From Caryophanon tenue (GTDB lineage: Bacteria; Bacillota; Bacilli; Bacillales_A; Planococcaceae): DNA of 64,000 bases. The stretch spans positions 434,001-498,000 of the forward strand of contig NZ_MASJ01000001.1 of NCBI RefSeq assembly GCF_001700315.1. The letters run 5' to 3'. The notes beneath the pieces were generated by a model. It saw nothing but the letters and a program-made list of their open reading frames with translations. It did not search any database and was not told where the DNA came from. Each line of letters begins with the position of its first letter. Positions within the stretch are counted from its first letter, which is position 1. Both the position numbers and the translations under genes were made by a program. Positions 25,219-34,143 of the stretch are shown here, piece by piece.

Positions 25219-25243
25219 GGAGACTGGGAAAAACCATCCTCTA
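25219..25243. repeat. Short piece related to the 8605 repeat
   Basis: GGAGACTGGGA followed by AAAAACC repeats the left end of the element at 8605 (GGAGACTGGGACAGAACCC). Only this end is present; the rest of the element is missing and a terminator follows directly. Confidence 0.4.
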
Positions 25244-25249
25244 CATTGG

Positions 25250-25290
25250 ACAAAGCTCCGGCGAATACTACATTCGCCGGAGCTTTGTTT
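25250..25290. terminator. Intrinsic terminator with 17-base stem
   Basis: ACAAAGCTCCGGCGAAT (25250-25266) and its perfect complement at 25272-25288 with a 5-base loop, then TTTG. It ends the peptide operon. Confidence 0.8.
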
Positions 25291-25407
25291 GTTGAAAGAT
25301 TGTCGAGTTGGCACCAATTAATTTTTCACAACAAGCGAAAAAATGGATATTCCGCACACGTTGCACTAATAGAACTCACGTTTAACGTCGACCAACTTAC
25401 TTTTGGA

Positions 25408-26904
25408 TTATGATTTTTTCATCGTTTTTTGCTCAGCTAAATGTGTGTGCCACGATAACGCTTCTGCTAAAATATGCGGCGTTTGTGCATTGCCTGTTGC
25501 CTCAACAGCGCGGTCGAAATAATCACGCATTTGCTCTTTAAAATCAGGGTGCATACAGTTTTCAATAATGCGTGCTGCGCGTTCTTTCGGCGCTAAACCG
25601 CGTAAGTCTGCAATGCCTTGCTCTGTTACGATAACATCCACATCATGCTCTGTGTGGTCAACGTGTGATACCATTGGCACGATTGATGAAATGGCGCCAC
25701 CTTTAGCGTACGACTTCGTCACGAAAATACCAAGACGCGCATTTCGGGCAAAGTCACCCGAACCACCAAGACCGTTCATCATTTTTGTACCGCTAACGTG
25801 TGTGGAGTTTACGTTGCCGTAGATATCAGCTTCAAGTGCGGTATTAATCGAAATTAAGCCTAAGCGGCGAATGATTTCAGGGTGGTTTGAAATTTCTTGT
25901 GGACGCAGTACTAACTTGTCCTTATATTTCCCTAGATTTCCGTATACACGTTTCCCACATTCCTCACTAAGTGTAATCGATGTGGCAGAGGCGAACTTCA
26001 CTTTTCCGGCATCTAGTAGCTCAAATACCGCATCTTGAAGTACTTCAGAGTATACTTCTAAGTTTTCGAATTCGCCGTGTAAAAAGCCGTTTAACACAGC
26101 ATTTGCCACAGAGCCGACACCAGACTGAATCGGTGCTAATTCATTTGTTAAGCGACCTGCTTCAATCTCTGCACGTAAGAAGTCTAATAAGTGACTAGCA
26201 ATTTGTGCTGTTTCCTCATCGGGCTGCACAATTAATGACGGTGCATCGGTAATTTCGGAAATAACAATGCCTTTAATTTTTTCAGGGTCTACATGAATAG
26301 CTGTTGTACCAATACGTGTAGAAGCATCTGTTAACGGAATCGGTTCACGTTTTCCTTGAACATCCGGTATATAAATATCGTGCAAGCCTTCTAAATCTGC
26401 AGGCTGTGCCATGTTTAATTCAACGATAATATTTTTCGCATATTGAGCGAAGATAGGTGAGTTCCCGACAGATGTTGTCGGTACAATATGTCCTTCTTCG
26501 GTAATCAATGTTGCTTCAATAATTAAGTAATCAATTGGCCCAATAATGCCTTGACGTACAAGCTCCGCATTATGTGATAAATGGGCATCCGCATAGAGTA
26601 CTTGTCCGCTATTAATAAGCCCGCGAATGACTGGGTCTCCTTGATAGGGAGAACGCTTACGAATTAAGCCAGCTGCCGCCATTTTATCGTCTACTTCAGG
26701 CCCAAGTGAAGCCCCTGTATAGACGTCTACTTGTAATTTCTCCTGCTGTGCACGTTCAACAAGTGCAAGTGGGACAACCTTCGCATCACCAGCACGTGTG
26801 AAACCACTCATGCCGACAACCATGCCGTCTTCAATCCAACTTGCTGCCTCTTGTGCTGATACGACTTTATGTTGTAACGGTTCATAAAAAATACGCTCTT
26901 TCAT
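25408..26904 (-). CDS. Acetyl-CoA hydrolase/CoA-transferase family protein
   Basis: A 498-residue cytoplasmic enzyme of the Ach1/Cat1 family, which moves CoA between acetate, succinate or similar acids and their thioesters. Visible landmarks are VGMSGFTRAGDAKVVPLAL near the start, the GVGSVANAVL loop at about 265, the SEVLQDAVFELLDAGKVKFAS region with the expected catalytic glutamate nearby, and the late LGGSGDFARNARL and TEQGIADLRGL segments typical of the family. Length matches the usual 500 residues. Alone on its strand with a gene-poor flank. Succinyl-CoA:acetate CoA-transferase and plain hydrolase cannot be told apart here. Confidence 0.88.
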   Translation of the reverse strand: MKERIFYEPLQHKVVSAQEAASWIEDGMVVGMSGFTRAGDAKVVPLALVERAQQEKLQVDVYTGASLGPEVDDKMAAAGLIRKRSPYQGDPVIRGLINSGQVLYADAHLSHNAELVRQGIIGPIDYLIIEATLITEEGHIVPTTSVGNSPIFAQYAKNIIVELNMAQPADLEGLHDIYIPDVQGKREPIPLTDASTRIGTTAIHVDPEKIKGIVISEITDAPSLIVQPDEETAQIASHLLDFLRAEIEAGRLTNELAPIQSGVGSVANAVLNGFLHGEFENLEVYSEVLQDAVFELLDAGKVKFASATSITLSEECGKRVYGNLGKYKDKLVLRPQEISNHPEIIRRLGLISINTALEADIYGNVNSTHVSGTKMMNGLGGSGDFARNARLGIFVTKSYAKGGAISSIVPMVSHVDHTEHDVDVIVTEQGIADLRGLAPKERAARIIENCMHPDFKEQMRDYFDRAVEATGNAQTPHILAEALSWHTHLAEQKTMKKS

Positions 26905-27113
26905 CTAACTAACCCCTTCCGCCTACATGATTTGTCAATGGTCTCAAGTTATAAGAAATGGTGTAAACGTACAGAATAAAGTCTCATCATCAGCCCCTTT
27001 AAACTACATCATTACGTTAATTATAAGAAAAAAAAGAAGATTAAGTCAATTGAAGAGGCGAATATGTGCTTAAAAAGCGGGTATAAACAGAGTAAAAGAG
27101 AGGAGCAATACAT

Positions 27114-27413
27114 ATGTATTTTAACTATAAACATCCACAAGACGAGCTATATAAAGTATCGCATTATCAATTTGAATATGGGGGAGAGCCGATTGCGACC
27201 ATTGATGTGCACGATAATTTAAACGGTAAATATCGCTTTATTATTCGCTTTACAGATGGACGCATTCCGCTAGAGCATCAAACTATCGCGAGTAATGATG
27301 CGCACCTAGCTCATATTCCAGCGGTGTTTCATTCCTTACATGAAACATTACAAAGTGCGATTGATGAAGCCACAACCATTGCTACACAATTTATTGAACG
27401 AACGCTACCGTAA
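27114..27413 (+). CDS. Hypothetical protein, 99 residues
   Basis: A small soluble protein. The first half is beta-rich (PIATIDVHDNLNGKYRFIIRFTDG), the second a long helix (SLHETLQSAIDEATTIATQFIERT). No family recognised. GAGAGGAGCAA precedes the ATG, and coding periodicity looks normal, so it is probably real. It stands alone between the CoA-transferase on the other strand and a long non-coding stretch. Confidence 0.65.
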   Translation: MYFNYKHPQDELYKVSHYQFEYGGEPIATIDVHDNLNGKYRFIIRFTDGRIPLEHQTIASNDAHLAHIPAVFHSLHETLQSAIDEATTIATQFIERTLP

Positions 27414-27427
27414 CCTATATAATAAAG

Positions 27428-27515
27428 AGCGTAGGACAAAATCTTAAAAATAAATTAGAAACAAAACAAAGTGTTAGGAGAAATTTCATCATTTCTCCTA
27501 ACACTTTTCTGCTTT
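27428..27515 (+). repeat. Hairpin element related to the 8605 repeat
   Basis: TAGGACAAAATC is followed by a perfect 17-base stem, AAAGTGTTAGGAGAAAT (27468-27484) with its complement at 27491-27507, then TTTTCTGCTTT. The reverse strand of the element at 8605 has the same order: GGGACAAAA, hairpin, TTTTCTGCTTT. The hairpin sequence itself differs. It can also end transcription of the gene at 27114. Confidence 0.5.
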
Positions 27516-27933
27516 CATCGTCACGTTCACAACGCTTGCCAACATATTCCTTTATTAAAAAATAATCATTAGCAGAACACTCAATATCGCATGCAAAATT
27601 AGATAGATGCGAATGAAGCTATTTCTCTATTGTGAACATTTATGTTATGACTCATGCTCATGTTGGTTCGATTATAGCAGCGACAATAATATATTGATTA
27701 AAAAATACCGTGTTTAGTATAGAGTTGAACGGACAAGAAGCATGGTAAATTACAGGGAATTATGTTGATTTTATGCCCTGAATTATGAAGACAAAGACAA
27801 TAAATATGAATAAAATGTGAATTCGAGAAAAAACGGTGTAGTTATTGTTGTAGTACAAGTTTTTTGTTTTTATTTCTCTAAAATAGTTCTTTTCGCTAAC
27901 TTAAAAACTTTTTTTGTTGTGTTATAAAATATA
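27516..27933. other. Gene-free AT-rich stretch
   Basis: About 420 bases with no coding frame, repeat or clear RNA fold on either strand that I can support. The AT content rises toward the MFS promoter. Confidence 0.5.
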
Positions 27934-27962
27934 TTGATATATTTGAAAATTCATTTTATAAT
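27934..27962 (+). promoter_or_regulatory. SigA-type promoter of the AAHS transporter gene
   Basis: TTGATA at 27934-27939, 17-base spacer, TATAAT at 27957-27962. The gene starts 58 bases downstream. Confidence 0.7.
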
Positions 27963-28019
27963 CAAATAAATCATAAATGGTGAATAGAGTTCTTTATTTG
28001 TGGACAAAGGGGGAGAAAA

Positions 28020-29363
28020 ATGAAAGCGGTTCATATTCAACAATTAATTGCAGAAAGTAAATTTACAAAATTTCATTGGATGCTACTGTTATGGAGTTTT
28101 GCGATTATCGCCTTTGACGGGTATGACCTTGTCGTCTATGGCACAGTGGTACCGGTTTTAATTGAAGAGTGGGGAATTTCATCTGTTTATGCAGGGACAC
28201 TGAGCAGTTATGGTTTATTCGGTATGATGTTTGGTGCCATTTTCTTTGGGATTATTGCAGACCGTGTAGGACGTAAAAAAGTAATCGTTTTAACAACAGT
28301 GTTATTTAGTGTTTTCACGGGGTTATGTGGCTTTGTTGATTCGCCAGAATTATTTGGGATTTTCCGCTTTATTGCAGGGTTAGGTTTAGGTGGTATTATG
28401 CCAAACGTAATCGCATTATTAACGGATTATGCGCCGAAAAAATATCGCGGCACAATTGTAGCGATTGTATTATGTGGTTATTCAGTAGGTGGTATTTTAG
28501 CGCCAATTTTAGGCATTGTATTAATGCCAAGCTTCGGATGGGAAAGTATTTTCTGGGTGGCATTACTCCCAATTTTATTTTTACCAATGATGTACAAGCA
28601 ATTACCGGAAACACCGCGCTATTTAGTGAAAAAGGGGCGCTTTGAAGAGCTTGCAGCAACATTAAATAAAATGGCGCCACAAGCAAATGTAACGGCGCAA
28701 ATGCAGTTCATCATTGAAGAAACAGAGGCAGCTAAAGTAGGGCCACTTGCACTTTTCCATGAAAAACGTGGTCTTAGTACAGTATTATTTTGGACAGCCT
28801 TCTTCTGCTGTTTACTAATGGTATACGGCTTAAATACATGGTTACCAAATTTAATGATTCAAGCAGGCTACGGCTTAACATCAAGTTTACTATTTTTAGT
28901 CGCATTACAAGGCGGTGCGATTATCGGTTCACTAATTATGGGGCCACTTGCAGACCGCATTGGCTTTAAGAAAGTACTTGTACCGATGTATGCATCTGGT
29001 GCAGTAGCACTTACGCTATTAGGCTTTGGTGGAAGTCAAGCTTGGGTATTCTTCTTAGTAATGGTAGCAGGGGCAGCGACAATTGGTTCACAAAATATCG
29101 TTCAAGCATATGTATCACAGTACTACCCAGCATTTATTCGTTCAACAGCATTAGGGACAGCTTCAGGTATCGGACGAATCGGTGGTATGACAGGGCCAAT
29201 TATGGGTGGTGTGCTATTGACGATGACATTGCCGAACTATCAATACTTTTTAGCATTTGCTATTCCAGGTTTAATTGCATCAATTGCGTTAGCATTAGTA
29301 CCAACATTCAATAATAAGAAAAAGCAAAAATCGCAAGACATGTCATTGCAAGAAGCTTTATAA
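28020..29363 (+). CDS. MFS transporter, AAHS (aromatic acid:proton symporter) type
   Basis: A 447-residue membrane protein with 12 predicted helices. Helix 1 carries FDGYDLVVYG, the acidic D-G-x-D signature of AAHS carriers (PcaK, BenK). The MFS loop 2-3 motif is ADRVGRKK and its repeat is ADRIGFKK in the second half. It should import an aromatic or related organic acid with protons. AAGGGGGAG precedes the ATG and a strong promoter is upstream. No catabolic gene for aromatic acids is next to it, so the true substrate is open. Confidence 0.87.
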   Translation: MKAVHIQQLIAESKFTKFHWMLLLWSFAIIAFDGYDLVVYGTVVPVLIEEWGISSVYAGTLSSYGLFGMMFGAIFFGIIADRVGRKKVIVLTTVLFSVFTGLCGFVDSPELFGIFRFIAGLGLGGIMPNVIALLTDYAPKKYRGTIVAIVLCGYSVGGILAPILGIVLMPSFGWESIFWVALLPILFLPMMYKQLPETPRYLVKKGRFEELAATLNKMAPQANVTAQMQFIIEETEAAKVGPLALFHEKRGLSTVLFWTAFFCCLLMVYGLNTWLPNLMIQAGYGLTSSLLFLVALQGGAIIGSLIMGPLADRIGFKKVLVPMYASGAVALTLLGFGGSQAWVFFLVMVAGAATIGSQNIVQAYVSQYYPAFIRSTALGTASGIGRIGGMTGPIMGGVLLTMTLPNYQYFLAFAIPGLIASIALALVPTFNNKKKQKSQDMSLQEAL

Positions 29364-29366
29364 TAA

Positions 29367-29405
29367 AAAGAGAGTGCGAGGGATAACCTAGCACTCTCTT
29401 TATTT
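29367..29405 (+). terminator. Intrinsic terminator
   Basis: AAAGAGAGTGC (29367-29377) and GCACTCTCTTT (29391-29401) with a T-rich tail. It ends the AAHS transporter gene. Confidence 0.85.
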
Positions 29406-29822
29406 TATGATACATTAAAGCTAGGTGGACGCTTTGTTGCAGAATTTGGCGGACATGGCAACGTAGCAACCATTACGAATGCTATACGTCATGTGTATGA
29501 AGTTCATGGACTTTGCTATGATGAACAACGCTTTCCGTGGTATTTTCCAACAATCGGTGAATATACAACCTTATTAGAGAGCGTTGGTTTTGATGTAACG
29601 TTTGCGTATCATTATGACCGACCAACGATGTTACAAGGGGAGCAAGGATTGCGCAATTGGCTTGCGATGTTTGGCGATGAATTACTACAAGCAACGACTG
29701 AACAGCAACAACAGCAATTTATAGCGGAAGTAGAAGCGTTCGTAAAACCTCAATTATATAAAGATGGCATGTGGTTTGCAGATTATAAACGTTTACAAAT
29801 TGTCGCGTATAAGCGTCGTTAA
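29403..29822 (+). pseudogene. Truncated SAM-dependent methyltransferase
   Basis: An open frame runs from the terminator at 29403 without any start codon at a fitting place, beginning FYDTLKLGGRFVAEFGGHG. This is the end of a class I methyltransferase (strand 5 region LKLGGRFVAEF), followed by a C-terminal lid (FPWYFPTIGEYTTLLESVGF) typical of trans-aconitate methyltransferase-like proteins. The whole SAM-binding N-terminal half, about 120 residues, is missing: the transporter gene and its terminator replace it. A GTG at 29493 has no ribosome binding site. A decayed remnant left after a deletion or insertion. Confidence 0.75.
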
Positions 29823-29839
29823 AAAGTGAACGCAAAACA

Positions 29840-29879
29840 AAATAAAACCACGGCGAACAATTTCGCCGTGGTTTTATTT
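29840..29879. terminator. Bidirectional intrinsic terminator
   Basis: AAATAAAACCACGGCGAA (29840-29857) and its perfect complement at 29862-29879, loop CAAT. It was presumably the terminator of the methyltransferase gene. Confidence 0.85.
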
Positions 29880-29925
29880 AATTTGAGAGAAGGGTTTTAG
29901 CCCAACCTCTCTTCGCATTTCCCAA

Positions 29926-30135
29926 CATACTTGCGTTTGTCGCATCATATGTGGTGAAAAGACAGATGCTGTACTTATGTTGTCATATCATACAGCAAGC
30001 CGACCATACTTGTGTTGTCACATCATACGGTGAAATGATGATTGCCTATACCGTCCCTTCCGTTGTCGGATAAGTGAGGTATTGGTTTTTTTATCATACT
30101 TGCGCTTTTCGCATCGCATGGAAAAAGACTGCATA
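29926..30135. repeat. Degenerate repeats of the TDT gene 3' end
   Basis: Copies of a unit like CATACTTGYGTTTGTCRCAT start at about 29926, 29969 (TGTACTTATGTTGTCATAT), 30005 (CATACTTGTGTTGTCACAT) and 30095 (CATACTTGCGCTTTTCGCAT). The last copy is the coding end of the TDT transporter gene, read on the minus strand. The other three lie beyond its stop codon and are degraded. Confidence 0.6.
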
Positions 30136-31008
30136 TCGAACAAATACATAGACCACTACACAAGAGGCGATGATCAGTTCAATAACCGCTAGCCACTGTA
30201 AAACAGGAACATTCACGACATTTGCTGTTGTAAATAAGGCAGTTGCACAAATTACAAGTGGGAATGTGAATGCCGCATAGCTTGGATAAAACGGAAGTGT
30301 TAATAGCTTTGGTAATTGACATAACACAAAAACATATAATGCTTGTGAGATTAACAATAATGTCGCTACTAAAAAAACGTTATGAAGCTCAAATGCTTGT
30401 AAATATCCTGTTAAACAAAGTGAGCCGGGCGCAGCTAAAATCGTAATTAATGGTTTTGCACCTTCTGCAATGTCATGCTTTTGTAAGCGTACGAGCATAA
30501 TTGGAAGTAACACCGCATAGCCAATAAGCACAACCCAGAATAAAAATTGTGTTAACTCAGGCATAAATGCACCTGCAGTTACTGGCACAATGCCAAGTCC
30601 TACGTATAGAATGAACCAACTTGGGTATACTTCTTGTAGAGACACAACTTGTTTGATAACAAAACGGTACGTAAAATAGCCAATCAGTACAACTTGTAAT
30701 GCGATGGCAGAAAACCAAAGCCATGTAGCAAGCGTTGTATATGGAACAAGCATGCTTGCCATGACCATTGTACCCATCGTAAACGTTGGTGCAACGGAAG
30801 CGATAATCGGATTTTGTAAGTCTTGTAGCACCGAGGAAAATGCGAAGAAAATTTTAGCCACAAGCAGTACGAATAAAATGGCGCCACAAGCAAAGAAAAT
30901 CGTGCTTGCCAGTGTCCATTCTAACGATGCGTACAGCTTCGATAACGACATTAAGCCGAGCATTAGCCCGCTTGTCGGAATCGGCATCTTCTTCAAAAAT
31001 GGACGCAT
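30094..31008 (-). CDS. TDT family transporter (TehA/SLAC1-like)
   Basis: A 304-residue membrane protein with ten predicted helices. The start PFLKKMPIPTSGLMLGLMSLSKL is typical of the tellurite-resistance/dicarboxylate transporter family, where P-x-P-x-G-x-x-x-G lines the anion pore. Relatives export sulfite or C4-dicarboxylates, or conduct anions; which applies here cannot be told. It is divergent from a LysR-type regulator 119 bases away, which very likely controls it. Its 3' end has been copied downstream in degenerate form. Confidence 0.85.
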   Translation of the reverse strand: MRPFLKKMPIPTSGLMLGLMSLSKLYASLEWTLASTIFFACGAILFVLLVAKIFFAFSSVLQDLQNPIIASVAPTFTMGTMVMASMLVPYTTLATWLWFSAIALQVVLIGYFTYRFVIKQVVSLQEVYPSWFILYVGLGIVPVTAGAFMPELTQFLFWVVLIGYAVLLPIMLVRLQKHDIAEGAKPLITILAAPGSLCLTGYLQAFELHNVFLVATLLLISQALYVFVLCQLPKLLTLPFYPSYAAFTFPLVICATALFTTANVVNVPVLQWLAVIELIIASCVVVYVFVRYAVFFHAMRKAQV

Positions 31009-31126
31009 GCCGTTAAAACCTCCTGCATTTTCGTTATGTTTAGTATAATTTATTTTTTATTATTTGAAAAATACATATTTGTTATAATAATTATTAATAT
31101 ATTCAATAATTAGATGAGGTGTTTAT

Positions 31127-31945
31127 ATGTTAGAACTATTACAAATATTTGTGAAAGTATATGAATGTCGTAATTTCACAAAGGCTTCGGAATTGCTGTT
31201 CATTTCGCAGCCAACGATTTCATTAAAGATGAAGCAATTAGAACAGCAACTGCAAGTAACTTTATTTATACGTCAAGGTCCAAAAAGCATTCAGCCAACT
31301 GCGCAAGCTGACTACTTATATGAGCAATCGATGAAAATGATTGAGCTTTGGCACGATACAGCGTTTGCTCTTCATCACGAAGATTTAGAGGAGATTACAT
31401 GTACCATTGCATGCTCGAACACATTTGGGCTGTATTATTTACCCGATTTAATGCCAAGTTTTATTGCGCGTTTTCCAAACGTTGAATTTACGTTAAAAAT
31501 TATGAACTCTGAAGAAGCGGTACAGCAACTCTATCAGCATGAAGCAGACCTTGCCTTTATTGAGAAGCCAATTGAAACAGCCGGATTATATAAGAAGGTT
31601 CTTTTTAAAGATGAATTAGTACTAGCAGGTAAAGCGACTGCACCACATTGGCTTATGCGTGAAAATCATTCCGGTATTCGCTTCTTCAATGAACTATATA
31701 TTGCTGAGCATAGTTTATCGCCAACGTATATGTACATTAATAATGGAGAGATGATGAAGCAATTATTAAAACGAGGGGTTGGTCGAGCAGTTGTTTCGAA
31801 ATTATCGGTGGACGATTTACCGTATGAACGGTTACCGGACAAATATAATCGCAATATGTATATTGTCGCACGTACACGCGACGTGGCACATCCGCTATAT
31901 GCGGTTGAAAAATGGATTGAGGAATTTTTTAGTCGCAACTATTAA
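31127..31945 (+). CDS. LysR family transcriptional regulator
   Basis: A 272-residue regulator. The N-terminal winged helix-turn-helix is at residues 3-60 with NFTKASELLFISQPTISLKMKQLEQQL, followed by a linker helix and a two-lobed ligand domain (TCTIACSNTFGLYYLP to the end). It is slightly short at the C-terminus compared with the usual 290-300. Divergent from the TDT transporter gene; the AT-rich space between them contains TTATAATAATTATTAA near 31082-31100, which may hold the T-N11-A type site. The effector is probably the anion moved by the transporter. Confidence 0.88.
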   Translation: MLELLQIFVKVYECRNFTKASELLFISQPTISLKMKQLEQQLQVTLFIRQGPKSIQPTAQADYLYEQSMKMIELWHDTAFALHHEDLEEITCTIACSNTFGLYYLPDLMPSFIARFPNVEFTLKIMNSEEAVQQLYQHEADLAFIEKPIETAGLYKKVLFKDELVLAGKATAPHWLMRENHSGIRFFNELYIAEHSLSPTYMYINNGEMMKQLLKRGVGRAVVSKLSVDDLPYERLPDKYNRNMYIVARTRDVAHPLYAVEKWIEEFFSRNY

Positions 31946-31971
31946 CGATCGGTTGGTATCCATATTGTATT

Positions 31972-31991
31972 AGTTCAAATATTTTTGAACT
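31972..31991. promoter_or_regulatory. Palindrome upstream of the DHA2 efflux gene
   Basis: AGTTCAAA-TATT-TTTGAACT is a perfect 8+8 inverted repeat. A direct half site TTTTGAACT recurs at 32015-32023. Both lie between the LysR stop and the efflux gene. It could be an operator or, less likely, a weak terminator for the LysR gene. Confidence 0.45.
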
Positions 31992-32047
31992 GAATATTTC
32001 TTGTCACGAATTAATTTTGAACTATGGGTATTTTAAAGTGGACAAAA

Positions 32048-32064
32048 TTATACCGGTAGTATAA
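32048..32064. promoter_or_regulatory. Second palindrome near the DHA2 promoter
   Basis: TTATAC-CGGTA-GTATAA is a perfect 6+6 inverted repeat overlapping a possible -10 box (TATAAA at 32060-32065). The position fits a repressor operator. Confidence 0.4.
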
Positions 32065-32117
32065 AATCCATAAAGTGAATAAATTTTAGATAAGAACAGT
32101 AGGGAGCAAAAGTACAA

Positions 32118-33596
32118 ATGAAAAACTTAGAAAAACCACCGTACTTAGTCATTGCCATTTTGTTCTTTGGTGCGTTCGTTGCCTTTTTAAATAACTCATT
32201 ATTAAACGTAGCGTTACCAACCATAATGACAGATTTTGATGTAGAGTATTCAACCGTTCAGTGGCTTGCAACAGGGTATATGCTTGTTAGTGGCGTATTA
32301 ATTCCAGTATCAGCCTTTTTAATTACAAAGTTTAAAAACCGTACGTTATTTTTAACAAGTATGGTTATTTTCACGTTAGGTACAGCGCTTGCCGCGTTTG
32401 CGCCAAACTTTGGTGTATTATTAGCAGGGCGCATGACGCAAGCAGTTGGTTCATCGGTAATGGGTCCATTATTAATGAATATTATGCTTGTCAGCTTCCC
32501 ACGTGAAAAACGTGGCGCAGCAATGGGGATTTTCGGTCTTGTTATGATTACAGCACCAGCCATTGGTCCAACATTATCAGGTTATATTGTTGAGTATTGG
32601 GACTGGCGCGTACTTTTCGAAATGATTTTACCATTCGCGATTGCATCAATTGTATTAGCATTCTTTAAACTAGAAAATATTTTAGAAACACGCAACCCAT
32701 CATTAGATGTTGTATCAATCTTATTATCTGTGCTTGGTTTTGGGGGATTATTATACGGTTTCTCAATGGCAAGTTCAGAAGGTTGGAGCGATGTATTACA
32801 TGTAATAGGCCCAATTATTATTGGTGCGATTGCGTTAACATTGTTCATTACACGCCAATTAAAGTTAGACGAACCATTATTAGACTTACGTGTGTATAAA
32901 TACCCGATGTTCGCATTAGGGTCAATTATTTCAATGGTAACGTCTATCGCGATGTTCTCAGGGATGATTTTAACACCGGCATATGTTCAATCTGTACGTG
33001 GTATTTCGCCGCTTGATTCAGGTTTAATGATGTTGCCAGGTGCGATCGTGATGGGATTAATGTCGCCAATTACTGGTAAGTTATTCGATAAGTTTGGTCC
33101 ACGTGTATTAGCATTTATCGGTTTAGCCATTACAGCGTATTCAACGTATTTACTATCGGTTTTAACACTTGATTCAACATACACATATATCGTTGTGATT
33201 TATACATTGCGTATGTTCGGTATGTCGATGATTATGATGCCGATTATGACAAATGGTTTAAACCAGTTACCAACACGTCTAAACCCACATGGTACAGCTG
33301 TTAATAACACAGCACAACAAGTGGTTGGTGCAATTGGTACAGCATTATTTGTGACAATTATGAATAGCCAAGCAGCAAAAGAGGGTGCATCATTAGTCGC
33401 AAACTTAACGCCAGAACAATTAGTGGATCCATCACAGCAAGCGTTACTTGCACAGCAAAGTTTACTACATGGGATTCAAATGTCCTTCTTAGTAGCAACG
33501 GGTGTAACCGTACTTGCACTTATTCTTTCGTTATTCTTAAAACGTGTCAATGTCTCTGCAGAAGATGTCGCACGTATCGAAGCGGAAGAGAAATAA
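32118..33596 (+). CDS. MFS drug efflux transporter, DHA2 (EmrB/QacA) family
   Basis: A 492-residue protein with 14 predicted helices, the DHA2 count. Motifs: helix 1 FLNNSLLNVALPTIMTDF, motif A region KFKNRTLF and the motif C antiporter signature LVMITAPAIGPTLSGYI near residue 150, which marks drug:proton antiporters. It resembles LmrB/Mdr-type exporters of Bacillales. AGGGAGC precedes the ATG. Two palindromes upstream suggest control by a local repressor, not identified; the neighbouring LysR genes and ScoC are the nearest regulators. Confidence 0.9.
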   Translation: MKNLEKPPYLVIAILFFGAFVAFLNNSLLNVALPTIMTDFDVEYSTVQWLATGYMLVSGVLIPVSAFLITKFKNRTLFLTSMVIFTLGTALAAFAPNFGVLLAGRMTQAVGSSVMGPLLMNIMLVSFPREKRGAAMGIFGLVMITAPAIGPTLSGYIVEYWDWRVLFEMILPFAIASIVLAFFKLENILETRNPSLDVVSILLSVLGFGGLLYGFSMASSEGWSDVLHVIGPIIIGAIALTLFITRQLKLDEPLLDLRVYKYPMFALGSIISMVTSIAMFSGMILTPAYVQSVRGISPLDSGLMMLPGAIVMGLMSPITGKLFDKFGPRVLAFIGLAITAYSTYLLSVLTLDSTYTYIVVIYTLRMFGMSMIMMPIMTNGLNQLPTRLNPHGTAVNNTAQQVVGAIGTALFVTIMNSQAAKEGASLVANLTPEQLVDPSQQALLAQQSLLHGIQMSFLVATGVTVLALILSLFLKRVNVSAEDVARIEAEEK

Positions 33597-33601
33597 TGCG
33601 T

Positions 33602-33635
33602 AAAAAAACACTAGCTATTTGGCTAGTGTTTTTTT
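33602..33635 (+). terminator. Intrinsic terminator
   Basis: AAAAAAACACTAGC (33602-33615) pairs with GCTAGTGTTTTTTT (33622-33635). It ends the DHA2 gene. Confidence 0.88.
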
Positions 33636-33721
33636 GTACAGAAAGTTAAATTGAAAGGGAGAAGAAGGAATATTTTGGGGTGTATTGAATATGACTATAT
33701 CACGAATGAGGGGGCAAGCTT

Positions 33722-34123
33722 ATGATGTTACGTTTAGCGAATAAAAGTGATATTACACAGTTAGGTCATTTAAAGTGGCAAGCATTGCAAGAATATACAG
33801 AGATAAACGATAACGACAAGGCAACGTTTCAAGAGCGTTACGGTGCGTTTTTATTAATGGTATTGACAAACCCAGACTGGAAAATTTGGCTTGCAGAACA
33901 AAATGGACATATTATTGGGCATATTTATGCACAACGTGTTGTGAAGAAAGCCGCTTTTGGAGAAGAAGCAAAGTATTTGGTGAAATTGTCAAATTTTTAT
34001 ACAACGCCCGTTTGTCGAAAACAAGGCATCTTGCAAACATTATTTGCCGCGGTGATGGCTTGGTTACAAAGCCATCAATATGAATATACAATTATTAATG
34101 AGCCAACGATGAGCATTGGTTAA
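33722..34123 (+). CDS. GNAT family N-acetyltransferase, probably truncated
   Basis: A 133-residue GNAT protein: MLRLANKSDITQLGHLKWQAL at the start, central strand IWLAEQNGHIIGHIYAQ, and the acetyl-CoA loop TTPVCRKQGILQTLF near residue 105. It stops at TIINEPTMSIG, about where relatives go on to a final LYEKYGF-type segment, so the last 15-25 residues seem missing. The next gene, a LysR regulator, starts 20 bases later. It may be inactive. Confidence 0.65.
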   Translation: MMLRLANKSDITQLGHLKWQALQEYTEINDNDKATFQERYGAFLLMVLTNPDWKIWLAEQNGHIIGHIYAQRVVKKAAFGEEAKYLVKLSNFYTTPVCRKQGILQTLFAAVMAWLQSHQYEYTIINEPTMSIG

Positions 34124-34143
34124 ATTTGCATTGGAGTGTCAGC

